Made by a program: the position numbers and the translations under genes
Origin: Bacteroides clarus YIT 12056
GTDB taxonomy: Bacteria; Bacteroidota; Bacteroidia; Bacteroidales; Bacteroidaceae
DNA length: 64,000 nucleotides
Assembly (NCBI RefSeq): GCF_900129655.1
Contig: NZ_FQWK01000001.1
Coordinates: 248,001-312,000, forward strand
Direction of reading: 5' to 3'
Shown here: positions 55,622-64,000 of the stretch, in pieces
Layout of the letters: the number at the start of each line of letters is the position of its first letter
Numbering within the stretch: position 1 is the stretch's first letter
The notes under the pieces: generated by a model
Databases searched by the model: none
What the model saw: the letters and a program-made list of their open reading frames with translations, nothing else
Told to the model about the DNA's origin: nothing

Positions 55622-56773
55622 TTATTTGAGTGAACGTTTAAACAATATAAGCATGATAATGAGCGAACCTATCATCATATAAGGATAAAATACTATGCCG
55701 CCGGCATATACGGAAACCATTCCCATAAGCCCGTTCATGGCAGCCTGTCCTACAAGAGCTATGGCGAGCGCTATGCTGAATGCCGTTCCTGACAATGCGG
55801 GATAGCGGGTGCCGAGAATACTCAAGATGACCGGATAAGTGGATGACAATCCCATTCCTACCAAGACCATACCCGTTGCGGCCCGTATAAATCCCGGAGA
55901 CGCTGTCAGCAGGCCAAAGCCTATCGCAGTGAGGATAAGACTGTAGGGAAGTACGGTTGCCGGTTTTATCTTTTTGAAAATCACGATTTGCAGCATACGC
56001 GCCGCGGTAAGCCCCACGACCATACAGGTAAGCGCTATTAACGCCTGATTGGCGGGGATGTCGGTCGCCTGTCCGAAATAGCTTGTAGACCAGTTGTTGC
56101 ATACTCCTTCGATGCCGCTTTGGAAGAAGAGAATGGAGCTGAGCAATAGTAAGCTGCTCTCTTTCAGCAATCCCAATCCCTCTTTTACGGGAAAGCCTTG
56201 CGCTTGTTTGGGCGCGGGAAAACGTACGGGAATACAGAACAATATGCCTGCCAGCATAATGATACCTATGCCTTGCAGGATTGTTTCAAAAGAATAGTGT
56301 TCGGACAATACTCCCAGCAGGCTTGGTATACCCAATGCTCCCAATCCGTAGAACATCCCCAAAAAGCTAAGTCGGGAACCTTTTTCCGATTCACCGGAAA
56401 TATCAGACACCAAAGCATTGGTTTCTCCATTAAGGATACCGCCGCCCAGGCCTATACCTACTATGGAGAGTTGCAGGAGCGGGATGCTCTCAAAAAATAT
56501 CAATCCTTCCAGTCCCGATAATACAATGATACAACTGGGTACCAGCAAGGCCTTGTGTCCGAAACGATCGACAATAGGACCGAAAATCAGCGAGCCTATC
56601 AGCATGCCGAGAGGAAGGAACGTTACCAGTGATGTCGTTTGTAATCCGCTTAATCCCAGCTTGGTGACGAGAGAGGGCAGTACCGAACCCAGCGTAATCA
56701 TTGAAACGCCGAAGAAACACATTCCGATACACGCTGCCGTGAATACGAGATTTTTATGATAACCGTTATTCAT
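55622..56773 (-). CDS. MFS sugar transporter
   Basis: 383 residues from the ATG at 56773 (MNNGYHKNLVFTAACIG); a TTG seven codons upstream is less likely. About 12 membrane segments; the MFS signature is GPIVDRFGHKALLV between segments 2 and 3. Its 5' end overlaps the ROK gene by 8 nt, and the SIS gene follows 23 nt later, so uptake, phosphorylation and isomerisation of one sugar are encoded together. The substrate cannot be read from the sequence. Confidence 0.87.
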   Translation of the reverse strand: MNNGYHKNLVFTAACIGMCFFGVSMITLGSVLPSLVTKLGLSGLQTTSLVTFLPLGMLIGSLIFGPIVDRFGHKALLVPSCIIVLSGLEGLIFFESIPLLQLSIVGIGLGGGILNGETNALVSDISGESEKGSRLSFLGMFYGLGALGIPSLLGVLSEHYSFETILQGIGIIMLAGILFCIPVRFPAPKQAQGFPVKEGLGLLKESSLLLLSSILFFQSGIEGVCNNWSTSYFGQATDIPANQALIALTCMVVGLTAARMLQIVIFKKIKPATVLPYSLILTAIGFGLLTASPGFIRAATGMVLVGMGLSSTYPVILSILGTRYPALSGTAFSIALAIALVGQAAMNGLMGMVSVYAGGIVFYPYMMIGSLIIMLILFKRSLK

Positions 56774-57725
56774 ACAAATGGTTTTTGATGGCAAGAAATG
56801 CTGCTCCTATCAATCCGGCGTTTCCGGACAATTGAGAAGGTACAAATTCGGCTTGCCTGATGCTGATGGGCTGCGCCCATTTGCAAGCTTCTTTGTAAAT
56901 GTCGTCTATGAATATGCCGGCAGGGCCGAATACGCCGCCACCCCATATAACCTTTTGAGGATTCAATAAACTGACAAGGTTGGCTGCTCCCATACCCCAC
57001 ATCTCAACGGCCTTTTGCAGTACCGATACGGCAATGGGGTCTCCCTCGTTATAGGCGCTGAATACATCATAGGCGGAGATGCGGCAAATAGGTTTCTGGC
57101 GTAATTTTCCTTTATAGGCCTTGTTGGCTCGTACGGCATCGCGAACCCGTGCTCCGATTCCGTTGCCCGATGCGTAATACTCGAAACATCCGCAAGCCTT
57201 ATAATCTTCTTTATAAGGCGGCTGAAGAGCCATCCAGCCCGTTGCTCCGATAATATCGCTGGCGCCGTGCAGCACATGACCATCAATAATGATACCGGCG
57301 CCGATGCCCGTACCTACGGCGATGAATACCGCGCTGTGACAGTTTTTTGCGGCGCCTTGCCACATTTCACCATACATATAGCAAGTACGGTCGCTATCGA
57401 TATAGATGTCTACTTCAGGGGGAGTGACACAGCGCAACTCTTCGTACAGCGGATAATTGTCCCAGCCGGGTATGTTGGGGGCCCATACGCGGTTGGTTTG
57501 GGAATAGACGATTCCCGGAATGCATACGCCCACACCGTCGATTTGTATGCGGCTCTTACGTGCCACCGTGAGTAGCTTGGCCAGAATATCTGCTGCGAGT
57601 TTGCCGACTTCGTGCCCTGTTCTGCCTTTTAGAAGACGTTTCCTGTTGAACATCATACTTCCGTCAGAAAGAAAAATGGCGCTGGCTATTTTGGTGCCGC
57701 CTATGTCGAGTGCAATTGTTGCCAT
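56766..57725 (-). CDS. ROK-family sugar kinase
   Basis: This 319-residue ROK protein has the phosphate-1 motif ALDIGGTKIA at the N-terminus, the catalytic Asp probably in IDSDRTCYMYGE, and the second glycine motif AVGTGIGAGIIIDG. The ROK zinc motif (His, then C-x-C-G-x2-G-C-x-E) is incomplete: only ACGCFEYYASG remains, with two Cys. There is no helix-turn-helix domain, so it is an enzyme, not a NagC-type repressor. First gene of the ROK-MFS-SIS operon. Candidate substrates are hexoses or amino sugars. Confidence 0.86.
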   Translation of the reverse strand: MATIALDIGGTKIASAIFLSDGSMMFNRKRLLKGRTGHEVGKLAADILAKLLTVARKSRIQIDGVGVCIPGIVYSQTNRVWAPNIPGWDNYPLYEELRCVTPPEVDIYIDSDRTCYMYGEMWQGAAKNCHSAVFIAVGTGIGAGIIIDGHVLHGASDIIGATGWMALQPPYKEDYKACGCFEYYASGNGIGARVRDAVRANKAYKGKLRQKPICRISAYDVFSAYNEGDPIAVSVLQKAVEMWGMGAANLVSLLNPQKVIWGGGVFGPAGIFIDDIYKEACKWAQPISIRQAEFVPSQLSGNAGLIGAAFLAIKNHLYE

Positions 57726-58060
57726 GGCGTATAGTATTTATAGGTTGATTCACTAAGGTCGTATGCAAAGCTATGAATTTATTTCAATCTCCATGCTTTT
57801 AAAACTATAAATTTGTATGTAAAAAGTGTAACTAATCACTAAAATATGTTTGCTTTAATGGTGGCTGGATGTATGATTAATATCATAATTGCTTTAAAAT
57901 CAACTGACGTAACATTTTTTAGTGCAGCCTAAAATGAATGTGTTTATGTTTATTAACAAATACAAAGTTTGCCTATGGCAGTTATTAAGCCATCTGAACC
58001 GTTTTCCATTAGCAAAAACCGAAGAAAAGTCTTATTTTTGTTTCTAAATAACATAAACTT
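57726..58060. other. Divergent intergenic region ROK / radical SAM gene
   Basis: 335 nt, AT-rich. TAGCTTTG on the minus strand (57766-57773) is a -7 box for the ROK operon, and TATTTTTG (58033-58040) one for the radical SAM gene. Nothing else is supported. Confidence 0.5.
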
Positions 58061-58987
58061 ATGAGTGTGACACCTCTTTATAATGAATTCCCTTCGTTTC
58101 TGAAACGTTATTTTCCGTATAAGGTACAGAAAATCTCGTTGAATGCCGGGTTTACCTGTCCCAACCGTGACGGGAACAAGGGATATGGCGGCTGTACCTA
58201 CTGTAATAACCAGACTTTTAATCCAGACTATTGCCGTACGGAAAAGCCGATAAGCCTGCAACTGGAAGAAGGTAAGCGTTTCTTTGCCCGCAAATACCCT
58301 GAAATGAGGTATCTGGCATACTTTCAGGCTTATACCAACACGTACGGAGAGTTGGAATCCTTGAAGCGAAAGTACGAAGAGGCGTTGTCCGTAGACGGTG
58401 TGGTGGGGCTGGTTATCGGTACCCGCCCGGACTGTATGCCGGACGACCTGCTCCGATATCTGGAAAATATCAATAAGCATACTTTTCTTTTAGTGGAATA
58501 CGGTATCGAGAGCACCTGTGACGAAACGCTCCGCCGCATTAACCGAGGGCATACTTTTCAAACTACCGTCGATGCGGTACAGCGGACTGCCGCTTGCGGA
58601 ATATTGACAGGCGGGCATGTAATCCTGGGACTGCCGGGCGAAACTCATCCAACCATTGTGGCGCAGGCACGAGAGTTGTCACACTTGCCGCTTACTACGC
58701 TGAAAATGCATCAGTTGCAACTGATACGCGGTACCCGTATGGCCTTGGAGTATGAGCGGCATCCCGAAGATTTCCATCTTTTCGGTGTCGAAGAGTATAT
58801 CGACCTTGTGATAGATTATGTAGAACATCTTCGTCCGGATATCGTTTTGGAACGTTTTGTCTCTCAGTCTCCCAAAGACCTGCTTATCGCGCCCGACTGG
58901 GGACTGAAAAATTATGAATTTAACCACCGGGTTCAAAAAAGAATGAAAGAACTTGATGCATATCAAGGGAAGAAGTATGAAATGTGA
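58061..58987 (+). CDS. Radical SAM protein, TIGR01212/YhcC family
   Basis: 308 residues. The radical SAM cluster motif has the YhcC-type wide spacing: CPNRDGNKGYGGCTYC (C-x11-C-x2-C), followed by NNQTF. Other family blocks: YFQAYTNTY, GLVIGTRPDC, EYGIESTCDETLRRINRGH, HVILGLPGE and HQLQLIRGT. The exact reaction of this family is not established with confidence; it is related to Elp3-type and other tRNA-linked radical SAM enzymes. The gene stands alone. Confidence 0.88.
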   Translation: MSVTPLYNEFPSFLKRYFPYKVQKISLNAGFTCPNRDGNKGYGGCTYCNNQTFNPDYCRTEKPISLQLEEGKRFFARKYPEMRYLAYFQAYTNTYGELESLKRKYEEALSVDGVVGLVIGTRPDCMPDDLLRYLENINKHTFLLVEYGIESTCDETLRRINRGHTFQTTVDAVQRTAACGILTGGHVILGLPGETHPTIVAQARELSHLPLTTLKMHQLQLIRGTRMALEYERHPEDFHLFGVEEYIDLVIDYVEHLRPDIVLERFVSQSPKDLLIAPDWGLKNYEFNHRVQKRMKELDAYQGKKYEM

Positions 58988-58998
58988 GAAAAAAAACT

Positions 58999-59006
58999 TA
59001 TTTTTG
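58999..59006 (+). promoter_or_regulatory. -7 box for the flavodiiron gene
   Basis: TATTTTTG, perfect TAnnTTTG, 38 nt before the ATG. Confidence 0.5.
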
Positions 59007-59044
59007 CCGCTGATAAATATGGAATCAATCTAAATTAGAGGACA

Positions 59045-60250
59045 ATGACAATGAACTCAAAAACAGCGATAAAAGGAAAAATCCATTACGTGGGAGTGAA
59101 TGACCGTAACAAGCATTTGTTTGAAGGCATGTGGCCCTTGCCCTACGGAGTGTCTTACAACTCCTACCTGATAGACGATGAAATGGTGGCGCTGGTGGAT
59201 ACCGTGGATATCTGCTACTTTGAGATATACCTTCGGAAGATAAAAAGCATCATAGGCGAACGCCCCATCCAGTATCTTATCATCAACCATATGGAACCGG
59301 ACCATTCCGGCTCTATCCGCTTAATCAAGCAGCATTACCCCGACATCGTCATCGTGGGCAACAAGCAGACGTTTGGCATGATAGAAGGTTTCTACGGCGT
59401 GACGGGCGAACAATATATGGTAAAGGATGAGGATTTCCTTGCTTTAGGCCACCACAAGCTCCGTTTCTATATGACCCCGATGGTGCATTGGCCCGAAACG
59501 ATGATGACTTTTGACGAAACGGAGGGCGTGCTCTTCTCCGGCGACGGATTCGGTTGTTTCGGTACGCTCGACGGCGGTTTCCTCGATACGCGTATCAACC
59601 TGGATAAGTATTGGGACGAAATGGTGCGTTACTACTCCAACATCGTAGGCAAGTACGGCTCTCCCGTGCAGAAGGCGTTGGCAAAGCTGGGCGGGCTGCC
59701 CATCTCCACCATTTGCTCTACGCACGGACCGGTGTGGACGGACAACATTTCCAAAGTTATCGGTATCTACGACCGCCTGAGCCGTTATGCCGCCGAAGAG
59801 GGTGTTGTAATAGCCTACGGCTCCATGTACGGCAATACCGAACAGATGGCGGAAGCAATCGCTGCGGAACTTTCCGCTCAAGGCATCAAAAACATCGTGA
59901 TGCACAACGTCAGCAAGAGCAATCCGTCTTACATCATAGCCGATATATTCAAATACCGGGGTCTGATAATCGGAAGCCCCACTTATAGCAACCAGATTTA
60001 TCCGGAGATAGAGGCATTGCTCTCCAAGATATTGGTGCGCGAGGTGAAGGGCCGTTATCTGGGTTATTTCGGTTCGTTCTGCTGGGCGGGCGCAGCCGTA
60101 AAGCGTATGGGTGAATTTGCCGAGAAGAGCAAATTTGAAATCGTAGGCGATCCGGTGGAAATGAAGCAGGCCATGAAGGACATTACCTATGAACAATGCG
60201 AAAATCTGGCGTGCGCCATGGCGGAGCGTTTGAAAAAAGATAGAAAATGA
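59045..60250 (+). CDS. Flavodiiron protein (FprA-type oxygen/NO reductase)
   Basis: 401 residues in two domains. The N-terminal metallo-beta-lactamase-like domain (about 1-255) holds the di-iron ligands: HMEPDHSG (H-x-E-x-D-H), PMVHWPE, SGDGFG and STHGPVW. The C-terminal flavodoxin-like domain (about 260-401) has the FMN phosphate loop YGSMYGNTEQMA and SPTYSNQIYP. Such proteins reduce O2 to water or NO to N2O and protect anaerobes; the electron donor is usually rubredoxin, not found here. A second ATG two codons in is an alternative start. nagB follows after 40 nt. Confidence 0.95.
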   Translation: MTMNSKTAIKGKIHYVGVNDRNKHLFEGMWPLPYGVSYNSYLIDDEMVALVDTVDICYFEIYLRKIKSIIGERPIQYLIINHMEPDHSGSIRLIKQHYPDIVIVGNKQTFGMIEGFYGVTGEQYMVKDEDFLALGHHKLRFYMTPMVHWPETMMTFDETEGVLFSGDGFGCFGTLDGGFLDTRINLDKYWDEMVRYYSNIVGKYGSPVQKALAKLGGLPISTICSTHGPVWTDNISKVIGIYDRLSRYAAEEGVVIAYGSMYGNTEQMAEAIAAELSAQGIKNIVMHNVSKSNPSYIIADIFKYRGLIIGSPTYSNQIYPEIEALLSKILVREVKGRYLGYFGSFCWAGAAVKRMGEFAEKSKFEIVGDPVEMKQAMKDITYEQCENLACAMAERLKKDRK

Positions 60251-60290
60251 TAATAAACCTCCAATTTATTAACCTAATAAAATAATCGTA

Positions 60291-61103
60291 ATGAGACTAA
60301 TCATTCAACCGGATTATCAATCCGTATCACAGTGGGCGGCACATTATGTAGCTGCCAAAATCAAAGCCGCTAATCCGACACCTGAAAAACCGTTTGTATT
60401 GGGATGCCCTACCGGCTCTTCGCCTCTGGGTATGTACAAGGCCTTGATTGACCTGAACAAGAAAGGCATCGTATCTTTCCAGAACGTGGTGACTTTCAAC
60501 ATGGACGAATATGTAGGCTTGCCAAAGGAACATCCCGAAAGCTACTATTCTTTTATGTGGAATAACTTCTTCAGTCACATCGATATCAAGCCGGAGAATA
60601 CCAACATCCTGAACGGTAACGCTGCCGACCTCGATGCCGAATGTGCACGTTATGAGGAAAAGATTAAGTCTTACGGCGGTATCGACCTCTTTATGGGTGG
60701 TATCGGTCCCGACGGACACATCGCTTTCAACGAACCGGGTTCTTCTTTGTCGTCACGTACCCGTCAGAAAACTCTGACTACCGATACTATCATCGCCAAC
60801 TCCCGCTTCTTTGACAACGATGTCAACAAAGTTCCCAAAACGTCTTTGACTGTAGGTGTAGGTACCGTGCTCAGCGCAAGAGAAGTCATGATTATTGTAA
60901 ACGGCCACAACAAGGCTCGCGCTCTTTATCATGCAGTGGAAGGACCTGTGATGCAGATGTGGACAATCAGCGCGCTGCAAATGCATGAAAAAGGAATCAT
61001 CGTTTGCGACGATGCTGCTACCGCAGAACTGAAAGTAGGTACATATCGTTACTTCAAAGATATCGAAGCAGAGCATCTTGACCCGGCTTCTTTGCTGAAA
61101 TAA
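60291..61103 (+). CDS. nagB: Glucosamine-6-phosphate deaminase NagB
   Basis: This 270-residue enzyme converts glucosamine 6-phosphate to fructose 6-phosphate and ammonia. Motifs: [12 protein letters not shown] (phosphate-binding loop), FNMDEYVGL (catalytic Asp), and [18 protein letters not shown] (His/Glu pair). Length matches E. coli NagB (266). It lies downstream of the flavodiiron gene on the same strand and is followed by a strong terminator. It may serve amino sugars taken up by other loci. Confidence 0.97.
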   Translation: MRLIIQPDYQSVSQWAAHYVAAKIKAANPTPEKPFVLGCPTGSSPLGMYKALIDLNKKGIVSFQNVVTFNMDEYVGLPKEHPESYYSFMWNNFFSHIDIKPENTNILNGNAADLDAECARYEEKIKSYGGIDLFMGGIGPDGHIAFNEPGSSLSSRTRQKTLTTDTIIANSRFFDNDVNKVPKTSLTVGVGTVLSAREVMIIVNGHNKARALYHAVEGPVMQMWTISALQMHEKGIIVCDDAATAELKVGTYRYFKDIEAEHLDPASLLK

Positions 61104-61129
61104 CAAAGAGATATGATATAGACAGACGG

Positions 61130-61172
61130 CTGCCCGTTCCTCTCACCATGGGAAGAACGGGCAGTCTTTTTA
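61130..61172 (+). terminator. Rho-independent terminator after nagB
   Basis: CTGCCCGTTC (61130-61139) / GAACGGGCAG (61155-61164), a perfect 10-bp GC-rich stem followed by TCTTTTT. Confidence 0.92.
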
Positions 61173-61291
61173 TATATGTGATTATCCGCCTTTATACCCT
61201 TGATTGATAAATCGTACGCTTTATCCCCCTTCCTCTGCCGAGTCTGTTTATCTCTTTCCTAAGTTGAACTATAATTAAAAGCCTATTAAAC

Positions 61292-61338
61292 TATCATTAA
61301 AAGCCTTTTAATAGGATATTAAAAGGCTTTTAATGATA
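61292..61338. repeat. 21-bp perfect inverted repeat
   Basis: Arms 61292-61312 and 61318-61338 are perfectly complementary around AGGAT. The core ATTAAAAGCCT also occurs once more directly upstream (61274-61284). Confidence 0.8.
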
Positions 61339-61499
61339 TCTCCCCCGTAGGCTCATCCCGACTCATCCCGGAGAATAATCATTGTCATTTATACAATCGG
61401 GATAGAACACACAAAACTCCTGCCTTATACATGCTTTGCGGTTCCTTGCTTCACCAGTCATCCCGCCTTCTGTCCGAGACAACCAATGTCAGTGAACCT

Positions 61500-61597
61500 T
61501 TTTTAATGAAGAATGAAGAATTATGAATGAAGAATCAGCTGCGCGATTACACCGCATGGCAATTCTTCATTCATAATTCTTCATTCTTCATTAAAAA
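61500..61597. repeat. 36-bp perfect inverted repeat
   Basis: Arms 61500-61535 and 61562-61597 are perfect reverse complements made of AATGAAGAAT-type units, separated by a unique 26-nt centre that contains CAGCTG. It can form a very stable cruciform or RNA hairpin. Confidence 0.88.
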
Positions 61598-61612
61598 GAT
61601 CCGTATGGCTGA

Positions 61613-61641
61613 TGTGTTACATAACATTGTTTAGTAACACA
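61613..61641. promoter_or_regulatory. Dyad upstream of the EF-G paralogue
   Basis: TGTGTTAC (61613-61620) and GTAACACA (61634-61641) are perfect inverse copies 13 nt apart, about 100 nt before the start codon. A CRP-like or other activator site is possible. Confidence 0.4.
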
Positions 61642-61742
61642 GACGTTTTATTGCTTTTCTTTTGATTAATTTCTAATTTGCGGCTCACTAAAATAATGGC
61701 ATACGGAAGCATGCTGAGTATTCACTTTAAATCTTATATATC

Positions 61743-63899
61743 ATGAAAGTATATCAGACGAATGAAATTAAGAACATTGCCCTCCTTGGCAATGACGGCT
61801 CGGGTAAAACCACTCTCACGGAAGCGCTGCTCTTTGAGAGTGGTATTATAAAACGTCGCGGCAGAATTACTGCCAAGAATACGGTCAGCGATTACTTTCC
61901 GGTGGAACAGGAATATGGCTATTCTGTGTTTTCCACCGTTTATCATGTGGAGTGGAACGGTAAGAAATTGAATATTATAGACTGTCCGGGTAGTGACGAC
62001 TTTGTGGGAGCGGCCATGACGGCTCTCAATGTAACCGATACGGCTATTCTGCTGCTGAACGGGCAATACGGTCCTGAAGTAGGTACTCAAAATCATTTCC
62101 GCTATACGGAGAAGCTGGGCAAACCGGTTATTTTCCTTGTAAACCAGCTCGACCATGAGAAGTGCGACTATGATATGGTACTGGAACAGTTGCAGTCAAT
62201 TTACGGTTCTAAGGTAGTTCCCGTTCAATATCCGTTGGCTACCGGACCGAATTTCAATTCGTTGATTGATGTACTTCTGATGAAAAAATATTCGTGGGGG
62301 CCGGAAGGCGGAGCGCCCACTATAGAAGATGTTCCCGCGGAGGAAATGGAAAAAGCGACTGCCATGCATAAAGCATTGGTAGAGGCTGCTGCCGAGCACG
62401 ATGAAACTTTAATGGAGAAATTCTTCGAACAGGATTCTCTGACCGAAGACGAAATGCGTGAAGGTATCCGCAAGGGGTTGGCTTCTCGCGGTATGTTCCC
62501 CGTATTCTGCGTGTGTGCGGGAAAGGACATGGGTGTGCGCCGTTTGATGGAGTTCCTGGGTAATGTTGTTCCGTTTGTAGACGAAATGCCTCCGGTGCAC
62601 AATACACGCGGCGAAGTGGTGAAACCCGACTCCAACGGACCTACTTCCTTGTATTTCTTCAAGACTGCCGTTGAGCCGCATATCGGTGACGTGCAGTATT
62701 TCAAGGTGATGAGTGGCAAAGTACACGAAGGAGATGACTTTACCAATGCCGACCGCGGCTCGAAAGAACGCATTGCGCAGATTTACGCATGTGCGGGAGC
62801 CAACCGTATCAAGGTGGAAGAAATGGTGGCCGGCGATATCGGCTGTACAGTGAAGCTGAAAGACGTGCATACGGGCAATACGCTGAATGCCAAAGGCGCT
62901 GAAAACCGTTTCAATTTTATCAAATATCCGAATTCCAAATATTCCCGTGCCATCAAACCGCTGAATGAAGCCGATACGGAAAAGATGATGGCTATCTTGA
63001 ACCGTATGCGTGAGGAAGACCCGACATGGGTTATCGACCAGTCTAAGGAGCTGCGTCAGACCATTGTGCACGGGCAGGGTGAATTCCACCTGCGCACACT
63101 GAAGTGGCGTTTGGAGAACAATGAGAAATTGCAGATTAAGTTTGAAGAGCCGAGAATCCCGTATCGTGAAACCATCACGAAAGCTGCCCGTGCCGACTAT
63201 CGCCATAAGAAACAATCCGGTGGAGCAGGTCAGTTCGGTGAAGTTCACTTGATTGTGGAACCTTATTATGAAGGTATGCCGATGCCGGAAACTTATAAGT
63301 TCAACGGACAGGAATTCAAGATGAACGTGAAAGGCGTTGAGGAAGTGCCATTGGAATGGGGCGGCAAACTGGTATTTGTGAACAGTATTGTGGGCGGTTC
63401 CATCGATGCCCGTTTTATGCCTGCTATTCTGAAAGGTATCATGTCGCGTATGGAGCAAGGTCCGCTGACCGGTTCGTATGCCCGTGACGTACGTGTTATC
63501 GTATACGACGGTAAGATGCACCCGGTAGATTCCAATGAAATCTCTTTCATGCTGGCGGGACGTAATGCGTTCAGTGAGGCGTTTAAGAATGCCGGTCCGA
63601 AGATTTTGGAACCTATATATGATGTAGAGGTGTTTGTTCCTTCCGATAAGATGGGTGATGTGATGGGTGACCTGCAAGGACGCCGTGCCATGATTATGGG
63701 TATGAACAGCGAAGCCGGTTATGAAAAACTGATTGCCAAAGTGCCTTTGAAGGAAATGTCCTCGTACTCTACGGCATTGAGTTCGTTAACAGGCGGTCGT
63801 GCTTCGTTTATTATGAAGTTTGCAAGTTATGAGCTTGTTCCGAGTGATGTACAGGATAAACTTATCAAGGAATTTGAAGCAAAACAAGCTGAAGAATAG
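61743..63899 (+). CDS. EF-G paralogue (EF-G2 type) with altered GTPase centre
   Basis: 718 residues with the full EF-G layout. The P-loop is GNDGSGKTT (about residues 16-24). The switch II motif is DCPGSDDF (about 80-87) instead of DTPGHVDF, so the catalytic His is Ser84. The switch I Thr region reads EYGYSVFST instead of RGITI. G4 is NQLD, not NKMD. Domains II-V follow (for example QSGGAGQFGEVHL and GSYARDVRV, close to domain IV of EF-G). An EF-G2 of B. thetaiotaomicron is reported to support translation without GTP hydrolysis during gut colonisation; the same residue changes suggest that this is its counterpart. Stand-alone gene with a terminator. Confidence 0.92.
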   Translation: MKVYQTNEIKNIALLGNDGSGKTTLTEALLFESGIIKRRGRITAKNTVSDYFPVEQEYGYSVFSTVYHVEWNGKKLNIIDCPGSDDFVGAAMTALNVTDTAILLLNGQYGPEVGTQNHFRYTEKLGKPVIFLVNQLDHEKCDYDMVLEQLQSIYGSKVVPVQYPLATGPNFNSLIDVLLMKKYSWGPEGGAPTIEDVPAEEMEKATAMHKALVEAAAEHDETLMEKFFEQDSLTEDEMREGIRKGLASRGMFPVFCVCAGKDMGVRRLMEFLGNVVPFVDEMPPVHNTRGEVVKPDSNGPTSLYFFKTAVEPHIGDVQYFKVMSGKVHEGDDFTNADRGSKERIAQIYACAGANRIKVEEMVAGDIGCTVKLKDVHTGNTLNAKGAENRFNFIKYPNSKYSRAIKPLNEADTEKMMAILNRMREEDPTWVIDQSKELRQTIVHGQGEFHLRTLKWRLENNEKLQIKFEEPRIPYRETITKAARADYRHKKQSGGAGQFGEVHLIVEPYYEGMPMPETYKFNGQEFKMNVKGVEEVPLEWGGKLVFVNSIVGGSIDARFMPAILKGIMSRMEQGPLTGSYARDVRVIVYDGKMHPVDSNEISFMLAGRNAFSEAFKNAGPKILEPIYDVEVFVPSDKMGDVMGDLQGRRAMIMGMNSEAGYEKLIAKVPLKEMSSYSTALSSLTGGRASFIMKFASYELVPSDVQDKLIKEFEAKQAEE

Positions 63900-63919
63900 A
63901 ATTTTTTAATAAATGGTTG

Positions 63920-63960
63920 AAGCCGTTGTTCGCTCATCGTGAGGAATGACGGCTTTTTTA
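63920..63960 (+). terminator. Terminator after the EF-G paralogue
   Basis: AAGCCGT (63920-63926) / ACGGCTT (63949-63955) with further imperfect pairing inside (CTCA-TCG-TGAG), followed by a T-run. Confidence 0.8.
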
Positions 63961-64000
63961 TTAACACAGATTAAGAATATGGGGAAATGTGAATGTTAAT

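Larger units (their letters stand above)
61104..61742. other. Long non-coding region before the EF-G paralogue
   Basis: 639 nt without a gene or recognised RNA. It contains the nagB terminator, two large inverted repeats (61292-61338 and 61500-61597), and a dyad TGTGTTAC-N13-GTAACACA (61613-61641) in front of the EF-G-like gene. Confidence 0.6.

Noticed and set aside
61500..61597. Invertible promoter of the type controlling capsule loci
   Set aside because: The 26-nt centre is too short to hold a promoter, and no invertase gene is near.
62409..63677. Long open frame of 422 codons on the minus strand inside the EF-G paralogue
   Set aside because: It is the complement of a strongly coding gene, rich in His and Arg and without any family motif.
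61743..63899. Tetracycline-resistance ribosome protection protein (TetQ type)
   Set aside because: Overall motifs fit an EF-G2-type factor; no mobilisation genes are near, and the protein is longer than TetQ.
1..64000. tRNA, rRNA, CRISPR arrays and known riboswitches
   Set aside because: No cloverleaf-like, repeat-spacer or conserved riboswitch pattern was recognised in any intergenic region by reading; a covariance search was not possible.

Overview
The window comes from a gut-type Bacteroides chromosome. The evidence is a MurF-Alr fusion, SusC/SusD pairs, a one-protein hybrid two-component regulator, a VirE/HU-like gene pair, an EF-G paralogue, and many TAnnTTTG -7 boxes with few Shine-Dalgarno sites. 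The species cannot be fixed from sequence alone.

Layout. 1-6604: housekeeping genes (end of murF-alr, tatA, tatC, a Dna2-like nuclease-helicase). 6902-48390: a large pectin (homogalacturonan) utilisation region. It holds a hexuronate-type MFS carrier, KduI, an orphan PTS-type IIC permease, GH105, two CE8 methylesterase modules (one fused to a CE12 acetylesterase), KdgF, a CE7-like esterase, an unclassified esterase, the hybrid regulator, PL10, two SusC/SusD pairs, a DUF4957/DUF5123-type surface lipoprotein, GH95, lipoprotein PL1, GH43, DUF4861 and GH28. A VirE/HU-like pair bounded by inverted ~50-bp sequences sits between the two SusCD units, and a phosphoglycolate-type phosphatase sits behind GH43. 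48725-63899: mostly core genes (fabI, RsmI-like methyltransferase, membrane/Nudix-like protein, lipA, DPP-IV, a SIS-MFS-ROK sugar operon, radical SAM protein, flavodiiron protein, nagB, EF-G2-like factor).

How the genes work together (inferred from families). Surface lipoprotein PL1 and the two SusCD systems cut and import pectin. Periplasmic esterases remove methyl and acetyl groups. PL10, GH28 and GH105 reduce chains to galacturonate and unsaturated galacturonate. GH95 and GH43 trim decorations. KdgF and KduI move unsaturated uronate towards KDG. KduD, KdgK and KdgA are not in the window. KduI carries a signal peptide but KdgF does not, and KduI is probably co-transcribed with the orphan IIC permease, which suggests isomerisation before uptake.

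The strongest new observation is regulatory. The 10-mer CAAAAAATAC occurs, in the gene direction, upstream of five pectin transcription units (GH105, SusC1, SusC2, GH95, GH28). In three of them it lies exactly 44 nt before a perfect TAnnTTTG box. It is a candidate operator for the locus's hybrid regulator.
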